Positions 7,383 through 14,952 of a stretch of 24,102 bases of DNA are shown here, in pieces. Position numbers and translations under genes: made by a program. Numbering within the stretch: position 1 is the first letter of the stretch; each line of letters begins with the position of its first letter. The notes under the pieces were generated by a model. It had not been told where the DNA came from. It worked only from the letters and a program-made list of their open reading frames with translations, and did no database searches. This DNA is from a bacterium (GTDB lineage: Bacteria > UBP6 > JAFGXH01). The stretch covers positions 1 to 24,102 of the forward strand of contig JAMOQH010000001.1 of the NCBI GenBank assembly GCA_027064085.1. Direction: 5' to 3'.

Positions 7383-8645
7383 TTAATCCTTTAATAAACA
7401 TTTAGATAAAAATTTAGGCAATTCACCTTTATAAGTCATATTAAAACCATTTTTATCTCTATATAAATCAAATATTTCAAGATTCTGCATATTTAATAAT
7501 TCTCTAACAATATCTAAACTATCCTTATGCATGTCTTTACAAATAAATCTAATAAAGGAATAGTCTTTTCTGTATTCATTTTTATCAAGCTTTACAATAC
7601 TAATATCGCCACCATTTATCAAAGAAAACATTCCTTTTGTGATAAGCTTATCTCCCTCTTTCAGTAAATTTGAATTAATTAGAGCATTATTATTAGATGT
7701 TGAAACTATGTCAACTTTAACTCTTTTTGCCTTATTATTGTTATCTATAAATACAAATGAGCCCTTTTCTGTTTTCATAATAGGATCAAGAGCAACAACA
7801 AATCCATTTTTTTCTCTTATAGTTGGAACATAAGCTCTTGCAAGCATTCCCGGCCTTAACATAAACTCTCCATCAAAGTTTTTTATATTTTTAACTTCTA
7901 ATTCAACATTAATAGTATGACTACTAGGATTAGACATTTGACCTATTTTGTAAACAATACCCTTAAACATTTTACCATTTGCCTCTAATTTAATATCAAG
8001 AATATTACCCTTAGATAACTTATAAACATCTTTTTCAGGAACAGGAAGAATAAATTTAATTGGATTAAGCTTAACAACAGTTACTATGGGTAAGCCCGGA
8101 GCAGATAATTCTCCCTTTTTTCTCATTTTCCTTACAACATAACCATTAAAAGGTGAACGAATTACAGATTTTCTAAGATTAGTATTTAAAATATCTAATT
8201 GAGCTTGTGCATTATCAACTTGAAATTTAATATTGTCTAATTGAGACTTTGTTGTTAAGTTTTTACTATAAAGTTTTTTAACTCTATCAAAATTAATTTT
8301 TGCAATATTTTTAGCAGTTTTAACTTGTTTTATTTGAGCTCTTAATATAGAAGTATTTATTTTAACAACAATATCACCTTTTTTAATAAAATCACCAATT
8401 TCATAAGGCATATACTCTATAGTTCCTGCAAATTCACTTGAAATTGTAAAATTATCCCATTCTTTAAAAACTCCAGGATAAACGGCATAGGATTCAAAAG
8501 ACTTTTTCTTTAAAACCATTGCTTCAACTCTTGTTGGCTCATCTTTTTGAACTACTATTTTTTCAATTTTTTTAGATTTCTCTCCACAAGATACTAAATT
8601 TACGAATAATAAAGTTAAAATACTTAACATTATATATTTTTTCAT
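7383..8645 (-). CDS. RND periplasmic adaptor (membrane-fusion) lipoprotein with C-terminal extension
   Basis: Periplasmic adaptor bridging RND pump and outer-membrane channel. A lipoprotein signal (basic start, hydrophobic stretch, LVSC with Cys20) implies lipid anchoring. Residues ~65-100 (FAGTIEYMPYEIGDFIKKGDIVVKI) and ~165-205 (VIRSPFNGYVVRKMRKKGELSAPG) are the two halves of the barrel-sandwich (lipoyl-like) domain, separated by a helical hairpin of about 50 residues. Beta-barrel and membrane-proximal regions follow to about residue 355. The last ~60 residues (from SFIRFICKDMHKDS) go beyond the normal family end and look like a small alpha/beta piece with alternating strands and one amphipathic helix. 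The ATG overlaps the tetR stop by 4 nt and its GGAGG lies inside tetR. Confidence 0.92.
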   Translation of the reverse strand: MKKYIMLSILTLLFVNLVSCGEKSKKIEKIVVQKDEPTRVEAMVLKKKSFESYAVYPGVFKEWDNFTISSEFAGTIEYMPYEIGDFIKKGDIVVKINTSILRAQIKQVKTAKNIAKINFDRVKKLYSKNLTTKSQLDNIKFQVDNAQAQLDILNTNLRKSVIRSPFNGYVVRKMRKKGELSAPGLPIVTVVKLNPIKFILPVPEKDVYKLSKGNILDIKLEANGKMFKGIVYKIGQMSNPSSHTINVELEVKNIKNFDGEFMLRPGMLARAYVPTIREKNGFVVALDPIMKTEKGSFVFIDNNNKAKRVKVDIVSTSNNNALINSNLLKEGDKLITKGMFSLINGGDISIVKLDKNEYRKDYSFIRFICKDMHKDSLDIVRELLNMQNLEIFDLYRDKNGFNMTYKGELPKFLSKCLLKD

Positions 8646-9247
8646 TTGTTTTCCTCCAATATTCTTTCTTCTAAGTGTTTAGCTAAAATTTTCCAAGCTT
8701 CTTTATAACTATCAATATCCTCATTCATAAAAAATATATAAGATTTTGTTCCAGCTAGAAAAGTCATAACTACATTAATAACATAGTTTTTTAAATCTAT
8801 TGATAGTTCTTTTTTAATAAAATTTTCTATTTCCTTAATTATCCAGTTTGTCATATCTTTATCAATATTCTTAAAAAAATTAAATAATTTTTCATTCCTC
8901 ATTATAACTTCCCAAAAAACAACAGTGTTGCCTTCTATCTTTTTCTTTTCACAATCAGCTCTTTCTACAGAATTAATTACAATCGCTACCAAAAAATCAT
9001 ACAAACTATCTGTTTTTATCCCGGTAATTGATTTATAATTATCATTTATAATAAATAAAAAAGCTTCTTCCATTATTTCATCCATACTTTTAAAATGATG
9101 ATATAAATTACCTTTGGAAACTCCTGATTTTTCAGATAAATTTCTTGCAGTTAACTCTAACATTCCTTCTGTAAATAGGATATTCAATGCTGTTTTAATA
9201 ATTAGCATTTTAGTTTTTTTACCTTTTTCAAATCTCAAATCATCCAT
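8642..9247 (-). CDS. TetR-family repressor of the efflux operon
   Basis: Dimeric DNA-binding repressor, presumably controlling itself and the pump genes behind it. The N-terminal ~60 residues are the TetR helix-turn-helix: AxxILFTEGMLELTARNLSEKSG, then VSKGNLYHHFKSMDEIMEEAF, ending in the YHHF signature. The remaining ~140 residues are an all-helical ligand/dimer domain of no recognisable subtype. The ATG at 9247 is preferred (201 aa): a TTG four codons upstream is also open, but GGAGG lies between the two, only 3 nt before the ATG. The stop overlaps the membrane-fusion ATG by 4 nt. A strong promoter and a CGAAC/GTTCG inverted repeat lie immediately upstream, fitting autoregulation. The inducing ligand is unknown. 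Confidence 0.9.
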   Translation of the reverse strand: MDDLRFEKGKKTKMLIIKTALNILFTEGMLELTARNLSEKSGVSKGNLYHHFKSMDEIMEEAFLFIINDNYKSITGIKTDSLYDFLVAIVINSVERADCEKKKIEGNTVVFWEVIMRNEKLFNFFKNIDKDMTNWIIKEIENFIKKELSIDLKNYVINVVMTFLAGTKSYIFFMNEDIDSYKEAWKILAKHLEERILEENK

Positions 9248-9266
9248 ATGCCTCCACAAAACAAAT

Positions 9267-9304
9267 CGAACGGTCGCCCCACTACATTAATGAACGACTG
9301 TTCG
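9267..9304. promoter_or_regulatory. Probable TetR operator (inverted repeat)
   Basis: CGAACGGTCG (9267-9276) and CGACTGTTCG (9295-9304) are inverted copies matching at 9 of 10 positions, with centres 28 bp apart. Each half also has its own CGA-N4-TCG symmetry, so two repressor dimers could bind. The right site touches the -10 box and covers the expected start point of the tetR promoter; the left site lies in the leader. Position and symmetry are as expected for a TetR autoregulator. Confidence 0.65.
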
Positions 9305-9333
9305 GTTATATCACTATATATTTTCTTTGTCAA
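9305..9333 (-). promoter_or_regulatory. Strong sigma70-type promoter of the tetR-efflux operon
   Basis: On the minus strand a perfect TTGACA (9328-9333) is followed after exactly 17 bp by TATAAC (9305-9310, 5 of 6). Transcription would start inside the adjacent inverted-repeat operator, so repressor binding would block it directly. Confidence 0.75.
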
Positions 9334-9340
9334 TAAAAAC

Positions 9341-9369
9341 TTGACTTAAATTCAAAATTAAGATATTTT
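9341..9369 (+). promoter_or_regulatory. Possible promoter of the Cys-rich lipoprotein
   Basis: TTGACT (9341-9346), a 17-bp spacer and TATTTT (9364-9369) lie just ahead of the ribosome site of the lipoprotein gene. The -35 is good and the -10 weak. It is back-to-back with the efflux promoter, 7 bp from its -35 box, so polymerase binding at the two could interfere. Confidence 0.4.
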
Positions 9370-9390
9370 TGTTTTTTAATAGGAGAAAGT

Positions 9391-10455
9391 ATGAAAAAAA
9401 TTATTTTAGCATTATTTTTAAGTTTTTTATTTATTGGGTGTGGAGGTGATGCAGATAAAGAACCTAGTATAAACCCCGTAACTAAACCTGCTGTTCCTAA
9501 AATAGATTATACAACAGATGAATTTTTTGAAATCTGTAATATGGAAATGGCTTGTAATGTTTGGGGAGACACCGATGATGATTTAAATTCTTGTGTTAGA
9601 GAATATGTAACAGTTACTCAATTGCCTAAAAATTCTAAAGTTATAGAGTATCTTGATATGCAAAATCAAATTGATACAACAAAAATAGTGCTGGATTGTT
9701 TACACAAAGCTAAAAACTGTAGAGATATAGAAAAGTGTGAAGGATTAAAAGAAATAAAAGAAGATTGTAACGGTAGTTATCAGGCCTCTTGTGATGGGAA
9801 TATTGCAAAATCATGTAATATTTTTGGAAAAGTTATAGAAAGTAATTGTAAATTTAGAGATTATACAGGATATGGTATTTGTAAAGTAAAGACATCACTT
9901 TCTGCTTGGAATAACGGAGAACAAGAAGCTAGTTGTGAAATTGATTATGGTGAATGCGATGATGATACTTATAAACCTCAATGTGTTGATGATAAATTTA
10001 CGACATGTGTTGATGGTAAAATTATTAAAACCAATTGTGAGCTTATTGCAGGAGCAGGAGCAATTTGTAAAAACATGAATATAGGTTCAAGTAATTTTGC
10101 ATTCTGTTTTCCTCCAGAAACAGCAGAAAACTGTGATGATGACGTATATAAAACCCATTGTGAGGGGACTAAAATAATGCTTTGTATAGCGGGAAAGGTT
10201 GGTTATCAAGATTGTAAAGTAAATTATGGAGATGATTATAAATGTAATATTGATCTTGATGGAGATGATAATTGTGTTCATAAATCAGTATCTGTATCTT
10301 GGCAAAGAGATGCATATTGTGAAGGAAACATATTAAAATATACTGTAAATGGTGTAGTTAAAGATTATGATTGTGTAGCGAATGGTTACAAAGAATGTAT
10401 AGACACAGATACATCATATAAAAATACAAAAATCCCTGCATATTGTAAATATTAA
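9391..10455 (+). CDS. Cysteine-repeat lipoprotein, function unknown
   Basis: Exported, probably surface or outer-membrane lipoprotein of 354 residues; no catalytic motif seen. The signal peptide ends F-I-G-C with Cys17 as lipidation site, followed by Gly-Gly rather than an inner-membrane-retention Asp. Residues ~45-120 form a Cys-containing helical segment (EIC, MAC, NSC, LDC, KNC, EKC). From ~125 to the end come four repeat units of about 45-60 residues with the pattern C-x7/8-C-x7-C-x9/10-C-x7/10-C-xn-C and a recurring hydrophobic-plus-GK core (FGKVIESNC, DGKIIKTNC, AGKVGYQDC, NGVVKDYDC). There are 29 cysteines including the lipidated one; the even remainder suggests full disulfide pairing. 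The fourth unit lacks its first and third cysteines. Similar Cys-repeat lipoproteins are common in Myxococcota-like bacteria. AGGAG lies 5 nt before the ATG. It stands alone between two transcription units. Confidence 0.85.
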   Translation: MKKIILALFLSFLFIGCGGDADKEPSINPVTKPAVPKIDYTTDEFFEICNMEMACNVWGDTDDDLNSCVREYVTVTQLPKNSKVIEYLDMQNQIDTTKIVLDCLHKAKNCRDIEKCEGLKEIKEDCNGSYQASCDGNIAKSCNIFGKVIESNCKFRDYTGYGICKVKTSLSAWNNGEQEASCEIDYGECDDDTYKPQCVDDKFTTCVDGKIIKTNCELIAGAGAICKNMNIGSSNFAFCFPPETAENCDDDVYKTHCEGTKIMLCIAGKVGYQDCKVNYGDDYKCNIDLDGDDNCVHKSVSVSWQRDAYCEGNILKYTVNGVVKDYDCVANGYKECIDTDTSYKNTKIPAYCKY

Positions 10456-10465
10456 TTATAAACTT

Positions 10466-10500
10466 TTATAAAAATAGTTTTTATAACTAATTTTTTATTT
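10466..10500 (+). terminator. AT-rich intrinsic terminator after the Cys-repeat lipoprotein
   Basis: TTATAAAAA-TAG-TTTTTATAA is a perfect 9-bp stem with a 3-nt loop (10466-10486), followed by ACTAA-type spacer bases and a T-rich tract (10491-10500). The stem has no G/C pairs, so termination may be weak, but position and shape fit. Confidence 0.5.
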
Positions 10501-10505
10501 TACCT

Positions 10506-10534
10506 TTGACAATTCAATTTCTAATAAGTATAAT
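10506..10534 (+). promoter_or_regulatory. Full-consensus sigma70 promoter of dksA operon
   Basis: TTGACA (10506-10511), a 17-bp spacer and TATAAT (10529-10534) match the bacterial housekeeping consensus at every position. The expected start near 10541 leaves a leader of under 20 nt with AGGAG ahead of the ATG. This predicts strong, constitutive transcription. Confidence 0.85.
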
Positions 10535-10557
10535 AATATTATTTTTAGGAGTGAATT

Positions 10558-10914
10558 ATGGATACAAAAGATTTAGCATATTTCAGGAAATTACTTGAAG
10601 ATTTAAAGTTAGAAACCCTAAAAGAACTTGAAGAAGATCAAGAAATAGATGCTACAAAAAATCACCTACCAGACGATAATGATGTTGCAAGTGTTCAATA
10701 TGAGCAAGCTTTTAAAATCAGAATGGCAGAAAGAAACAGAAAATACCTAAAAAAAATAGATAAAGCTATATCTAAAATTGATAATGGCACTTATGGTATT
10801 TGTGAAGAATGTGATAACGAAATTTCTTTTGATAGACTAAAAGCAAGACCAGTAGCAACAGTATGTATAGAGTGTAAAATAGAACTTGAAAAAGAGGAAA
10901 AAAGTGCGAATTAA
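10558..10914 (+). CDS. dksA: DksA/TraR-family RNA polymerase-binding regulator
   Basis: Cytoplasmic zinc-finger protein of the DksA/TraR family, which binds the RNA polymerase secondary channel and, with ppGpp in well-studied species, tunes rRNA and stress promoters. The 118-residue protein has an N-terminal coiled-coil (about 5-75) whose tip reads DDNDVA: Asp39, Asp42 and Ala44 reproduce the D-x-x-D-x-A tip of E. coli DksA needed for activity. The C-terminal finger has four cysteines (82, 85, 103, 106; CEEC...CIEC), and the linking RLKARPVATVC is close to the E. coli sequence. It is shorter than E. coli DksA (151 aa), mainly at the N-terminus. Its stop overlaps the next gene's GTG start by 11 nt. 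TraR-like or YbiI-like paralogues are possible, but the intact tip supports a functional DksA. Confidence 0.92.
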   Translation: MDTKDLAYFRKLLEDLKLETLKELEEDQEIDATKNHLPDDNDVASVQYEQAFKIRMAERNRKYLKKIDKAISKIDNGTYGICEECDNEISFDRLKARPVATVCIECKIELEKEEKSAN

Positions 10915-11452
10915 AATAATACTCATTCTATTATTTATATCCTTAAATTCATTTTCTTACATCTTGCCATATTTTCAACAACAAAGAATTTACTCTAAAG
11001 AAACTCTTAAAAGTAAAACTCATAATACTGTAAGATTTAAAGCAAATGATAAAGAATACGAAATAAATAAATCTACTATATCAAGTGAAGAGCCTCTTAT
11101 TTATATTTTGTCAAATTTATTTATATATCATGAGACATCTTTAACTAAGTTTTTAAAAAAACATCATATTAATAGTGCTAAAAAACATTATATTTTATTT
11201 AATGACTCTCCAACTATTGTTTATGGTAATAATAAAAAAACTAATAATTACGATATAGACAACCTAAAATCAGAAATATGGCTCAATAATGAGCATGCCT
11301 ACCCTGTTAAAGCTATATTTAAACTAAATAATAAACTTATAATTGCAGAATTTAATGAATACCACAATGTAAAATATAAATATATGTTTCCAAGTAAAGT
11401 AACACTAACTATAAATGGTGAAAAAACTATTTACGAATTAACAACACTTTAA
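10904..11452 (+). CDS. Exported protein of unknown function (possible LolA-like fold)
   Basis: Not recognised by family. The preferred start is GTG at 10904 (182 aa): GAGG lies 6 nt upstream and the product then begins MRIKIILILLFISLNSFS, a clear signal peptide. A TTG at 10886 would add six basic residues but has no ribosome site. The mature part is Lys/Asn/Tyr-rich and predicted mostly beta, with a C-terminal run (EIWLNNEHAYPVKAIFKLN, then IIAEFNEYHNVKYKYMFPSKV) recalling the repeated 'L...P.k....  ..i.F.dy......fP..i' rhythm of LolA-type outer-membrane carrier domains. That likeness is a visual inference only. The gene overlaps dksA by 11 nt and precedes priA by 45 nt, so it is probably co-transcribed with both. 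Confidence 0.7.
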   Translation: MRIKIILILLFISLNSFSYILPYFQQQRIYSKETLKSKTHNTVRFKANDKEYEINKSTISSEEPLIYILSNLFIYHETSLTKFLKKHHINSAKKHYILFNDSPTIVYGNNKKTNNYDIDNLKSEIWLNNEHAYPVKAIFKLNNKLIIAEFNEYHNVKYKYMFPSKVTLTINGEKTIYELTTL

Positions 11453-11497
11453 AACATAGCTTAATCCAATATATAATTTAAAAAAATTAGGAGGATT

Positions 11498-13705
11498 GTG
11501 AATAAGAAAATTGTAAGAGTTGCAATTCCATTAAAGACAGATCCATTTGACTATTCAGTACCTAAAGAATTTGAAAACAATGTTAATATAGGCTCTCTTG
11601 TTATAGTAAAAGTAAGAAATCAAAGTTTTTTAGGGCTTGTTACTGAATTTATTGAAAATTCTCCATATAAATTAAGAGATATTCATTCAATTTATGAAAA
11701 CATTAATTTAGGAAAAGACTATATAAAATTTTTAAGTTGGATTTCTAATTATTATTTTTTACCTAAAGGAAAAGTATTGGAGTTTATGCTCCCTATAAAA
11801 CTAAATCAACAAGAAAAGGTAAATCATTCTCTAAAAAAAGAAACTTTAATCAAAAAAACAGATAATTTCGAAATATCTCTAGCTTTAAATGCCTTTAATA
11901 GGCTCTCTCAAAAAGAAGTTGTTCAATTTATTGATTCAGAAAATGAAGTATCGTTAAAAGAATTAAAAGAAAAATATAAATCAAGAATAAAAACAGTTGT
12001 TCCTAAATTATTAGAACTAAATTTCATTGAAAAAAAAGATATTACCGTATTTAAAACAGTAAACAATGTGTTAAAGCCATCTCGGTTTCCCAATATTATC
12101 CCAACAGATGAACAAAAAAATATAATCAGTAAAATTATGCCTTTTATAAAAGAAAGCAAGTATATGACTTACTTAATAGAGGGTGTAACAGGAAGCGGGA
12201 AAACAGAGATTTATTATCAATTAATTAAAAAAACTATAGAAGCAGGTAAAACTGTATTGATTTTACTTCCAGAAATAGCTCTTACAGACCAAACCGTTGC
12301 ATATTTTCTTGACCTAGTTGATTTTTCAGAAATTGCATTAATACATAGCCATTTAACACCTTCTCAAAAAAGTAATTATTGGTATAAAGTAGCTCAAAAT
12401 AAAATAAAATTGGTAATTGGTGCTCGCTCTGCTTTATTTGCTCCATTAAAAAACATGGGGTTAATTATAGTTGATGAAGAACAAGATAGCTCTTATAAGC
12501 AATCAGATACAGCATTTAGATACAATGCAAGAGATTTAGCTGTGTTAAAAGCAAATTTTTTATCAATTCCTGTTATTTTAGGTACTGCAACTCCATCTCT
12601 TGAAACTAAATTTAACATAATAAATGGTAAATACCATCATGGTGTTTTATTAAATAGAGTAAATCAAAAACCTTTGCCAGATATTGAAGTTATTGACTTA
12701 CGAGAAAAGGAAATTCTTTTAGAAAACACCCTCATATCAAAGCCACTATACTGGGCCTTAAAAGAAACTATAGCCAAAAAAGAACAAGCAATAATATACT
12801 TAAATAAAAGGGGCTATCATGCTCATTTTTTATGTAAAGATTGTGGCTATGTCTTTAAATGTGATAACTGTGATATTTCATATACATATTACAAATATGA
12901 TAACTCTTTAAAATGTCATTATTGTGGAGGCATTGTTCCTAAGCCAGATTTTTGCCCTGAATGTCAAAGCAAAAGAATTACAAATCTATCAGTTGGAACA
13001 GAAAAAGTTGTAGAAGATTTAAATGAACTATTTGATGGAGAAGCAAGGATAAAAAGACTAGACCGAGATATAGTCTCTACCCACAAAGCTCTTGGAGAAA
13101 CAATTTCAAGTATGAAAGAAAAGGAAATTGATATACTTGTCGGAACTCAAATGATAGTAAAAGGACATCATTTTCCTTCTGTTACTTTAGTTGCTGTTTT
13201 AATTGCAGATAAAAGCTTGCATTTTCCAGATATTAGAGCTGCAGAAAAAACATTTCAAGATTTAATACAAGTTTCAGGAAGAGCAGGACGGGCAGATAAA
13301 AAAGGCAAAATTATTTTACAAACATATAATACCGAACACTATGCAATAGAATACTTTAAAAACGGTGAATTTGAAGAATTTTGGAAACACGAACTTGAAT
13401 GGAGAAAAGCTCTTTCCTACCCTCCATATTTTAAGATTACTAAAATAATTTTCTCATCAGAAAGAAAAGAATTACTTGAAGATGAAATGCTTAGAATAAA
13501 TAGATACAAGCCTATATCATCATCTTATCAAGAAGCGAGAGAAGCTGATATTTATAAAATTAAAAACAGATATCGTTATGTTATGACTCTATCTTCAGAT
13601 TCTCCCAAAAAAATATCAGAAGAAATAGCCTCTATATTAAAATTTATAAACAGAATTAAATTACATAAAAATATTTCCGTAATCATTGACCGTGATCCGT
13701 TGTAA
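11498..13705 (+). CDS. priA: Primosomal protein N' (replication restart helicase PriA)
   Basis: ATP-dependent 3'-5' DNA helicase that recognises stalled forks and reloads the replicative helicase. The 735 residues follow the family plan: an N-terminal 3'-DNA-end-binding domain (~1-100) and winged-helix region (~130-190), Walker A GVTGSGKTEIYY at ~229, DEEQ box at ~325 (VDEEQDSSYKQSD), GTATPS motif near 363, and an eight-cysteine double zinc-binding insert from ~446 to ~488 (CKDC...CDNC...CHYC...CPEC). Helicase motifs GTQMIVKGHHFP and QVSGRAGR follow, then the C-terminal domain. The start is GTG with AGGAGG only 3 nt upstream. It is the last gene of the apparent dksA operon and faces ftsA across a 20-bp gap. 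No key residue looks missing. Confidence 0.97.
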   Translation: MNKKIVRVAIPLKTDPFDYSVPKEFENNVNIGSLVIVKVRNQSFLGLVTEFIENSPYKLRDIHSIYENINLGKDYIKFLSWISNYYFLPKGKVLEFMLPIKLNQQEKVNHSLKKETLIKKTDNFEISLALNAFNRLSQKEVVQFIDSENEVSLKELKEKYKSRIKTVVPKLLELNFIEKKDITVFKTVNNVLKPSRFPNIIPTDEQKNIISKIMPFIKESKYMTYLIEGVTGSGKTEIYYQLIKKTIEAGKTVLILLPEIALTDQTVAYFLDLVDFSEIALIHSHLTPSQKSNYWYKVAQNKIKLVIGARSALFAPLKNMGLIIVDEEQDSSYKQSDTAFRYNARDLAVLKANFLSIPVILGTATPSLETKFNIINGKYHHGVLLNRVNQKPLPDIEVIDLREKEILLENTLISKPLYWALKETIAKKEQAIIYLNKRGYHAHFLCKDCGYVFKCDNCDISYTYYKYDNSLKCHYCGGIVPKPDFCPECQSKRITNLSVGTEKVVEDLNELFDGEARIKRLDRDIVSTHKALGETISSMKEKEIDILVGTQMIVKGHHFPSVTLVAVLIADKSLHFPDIRAAEKTFQDLIQVSGRAGRADKKGKIILQTYNTEHYAIEYFKNGEFEEFWKHELEWRKALSYPPYFKITKIIFSSERKELLEDEMLRINRYKPISSSYQEAREADIYKIKNRYRYVMTLSSDSPKKISEEIASILKFINRIKLHKNISVIIDRDPL

Positions 13706-13735
13706 AGGCTGTTTTATCTTTAATTTTAAAACCTT
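13704..13735. terminator. Probable shared terminator between convergent priA and ftsA
   Basis: An imperfect dyad (AAAGGCTGTTTTA, 13704-13716, against TTAAAACCTTT, 13725-13735) spans the 20-bp gap and the last codons of ftsA. T-rich tracts on both strands would let it act in both directions. The stem has a bulge and few G/C pairs. Confidence 0.35.
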
Positions 13736-14952
13736 TTAGCAATAGCATCTTTAATTTTCCTAAACCAATTGGAGCCATCTGATTTTTTTCTTTTTTTATT
13801 CTTATTAACATTTAAATAATGATATTCTTTTGCAAAATGTAATAACCCCACTAAAGTTGCATATTCCGGTTGCTTAATTAAATCAGTTAAGCCTCTTATA
13901 TTATGATGAGGAAATCCTATTTTGATATTTTTATCAAAAACTTCATTTGCTAATACTTGAATACCATTTAAATTTGCACTACCACCAGTTAAAATAACCC
14001 CTGAATGTATTTTATCGTATATCCCATTTTCTTCTAGTTCCTTTTTTAGTAATTCAAAAATTTCAACTACCCTATCTGCAATAATATTAGATACAGTAAA
14101 CATATCAATATCATCATACTTTTCTAAATCTAAAAAATTCTCTTTGTCTTCTTCTGTAACATCAATGTATCCATATTTAAGTTTTATTTTTTCTGCTGTT
14201 TGACTATCAATATTTAGCGTTATAGCCAAATCATTGGTAATATTGTACCCACCAACCGGTAAAATAGTACTAAAAACAATACTACCATTTAAATACGCAG
14301 TAGCAGTACTTGTACCATGGCCAATATCAATTACAATTATACCTAATTCTTTGTCATTTTCAGATAAGACACCATAAGAAGATGCAATAGGAGCAAAAAC
14401 TATATCAAATACCTCTAAATCATTTTTATTTAAACAACTAACTAAGTTTTTTGCATTTGAACTATTTGCTAAAGCCACATGAACTTTTGCTTCTAAGCTA
14501 CTTCCTGTCATATTAATAGGGTTTTTTACACTTTGTTCGTCAACACTGTATTCTTGTGGTATAATATGTATTATTTCTTTGTTTTGAGAAATAAAACTAT
14601 CTTTAGATTTTTGTAAAACTTTATCTATATCTTGCTGTTTAATTTCCTCTCCATTTACAGCAACAACAGCTTTTGAATTTAATGTTTTAATGTGGTCTCC
14701 TGAAATAGAAATAATAACTTCTCTAGCTTCTGTTGTAGCCATATTTGTTGCAGCTTCTATGGAGGCTCTAATTGATTCAACAGCATGTGAAATACTAACT
14801 ATATTTCCTTTTTTCATACCAGAACCAGAATTAGACTTACCTATTCCAATAATGTTAATCATTCCATCATCATCAATTTCACCAATAATAGATTTAACCA
14901 TTTTACTACCAATATCAATAGCAACTATTTGATTATCATATTCTTTAGTCAT
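13726..14952 (-). CDS. ftsA: Cell division protein FtsA
   Basis: Actin-like ATPase that tethers FtsZ to the cytoplasmic membrane and recruits later divisome proteins. The 408-residue sequence has the ASKHA phosphate-1 loop (AIDIGSKMVKS, from 11), an SHS2/1C region (~84-165), phosphate-2 loop (VIDIGHGTSTATAY, 207-220), LPVGGYNITNDLA (231-243), and the adenosine motif LTGGSANLNG (321-330). The C-terminus NWFRKIKDAIAKRF (395-408) is the expected amphipathic membrane-targeting helix after a Lys-rich linker. The ATG overlaps the ftsQ stop by 1 nt (TAATG), with GAGGAG inside ftsQ. Normally ftsZ follows; here the next gene is priA on the other strand, so ftsZ must lie elsewhere. Confidence 0.96.
   Translation of the reverse strand: MTKEYDNQIVAIDIGSKMVKSIIGEIDDDGMINIIGIGKSNSGSGMKKGNIVSISHAVESIRASIEAATNMATTEAREVIISISGDHIKTLNSKAVVAVNGEEIKQQDIDKVLQKSKDSFISQNKEIIHIIPQEYSVDEQSVKNPINMTGSSLEAKVHVALANSSNAKNLVSCLNKNDLEVFDIVFAPIASSYGVLSENDKELGIIVIDIGHGTSTATAYLNGSIVFSTILPVGGYNITNDLAITLNIDSQTAEKIKLKYGYIDVTEEDKENFLDLEKYDDIDMFTVSNIIADRVVEIFELLKKELEENGIYDKIHSGVILTGGSANLNGIQVLANEVFDKNIKIGFPHHNIRGLTDLIKQPEYATLVGLLHFAKEYHYLNVNKNKKRKKSDGSNWFRKIKDAIAKRF

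Noticed and set aside
10087-10281. 64-codon minus-strand ORF inside the Cys-repeat lipoprotein
   Set aside because: Ile/Thr-rich antisense shadow; the plus frame is clearly real from its repeats and signal peptide.
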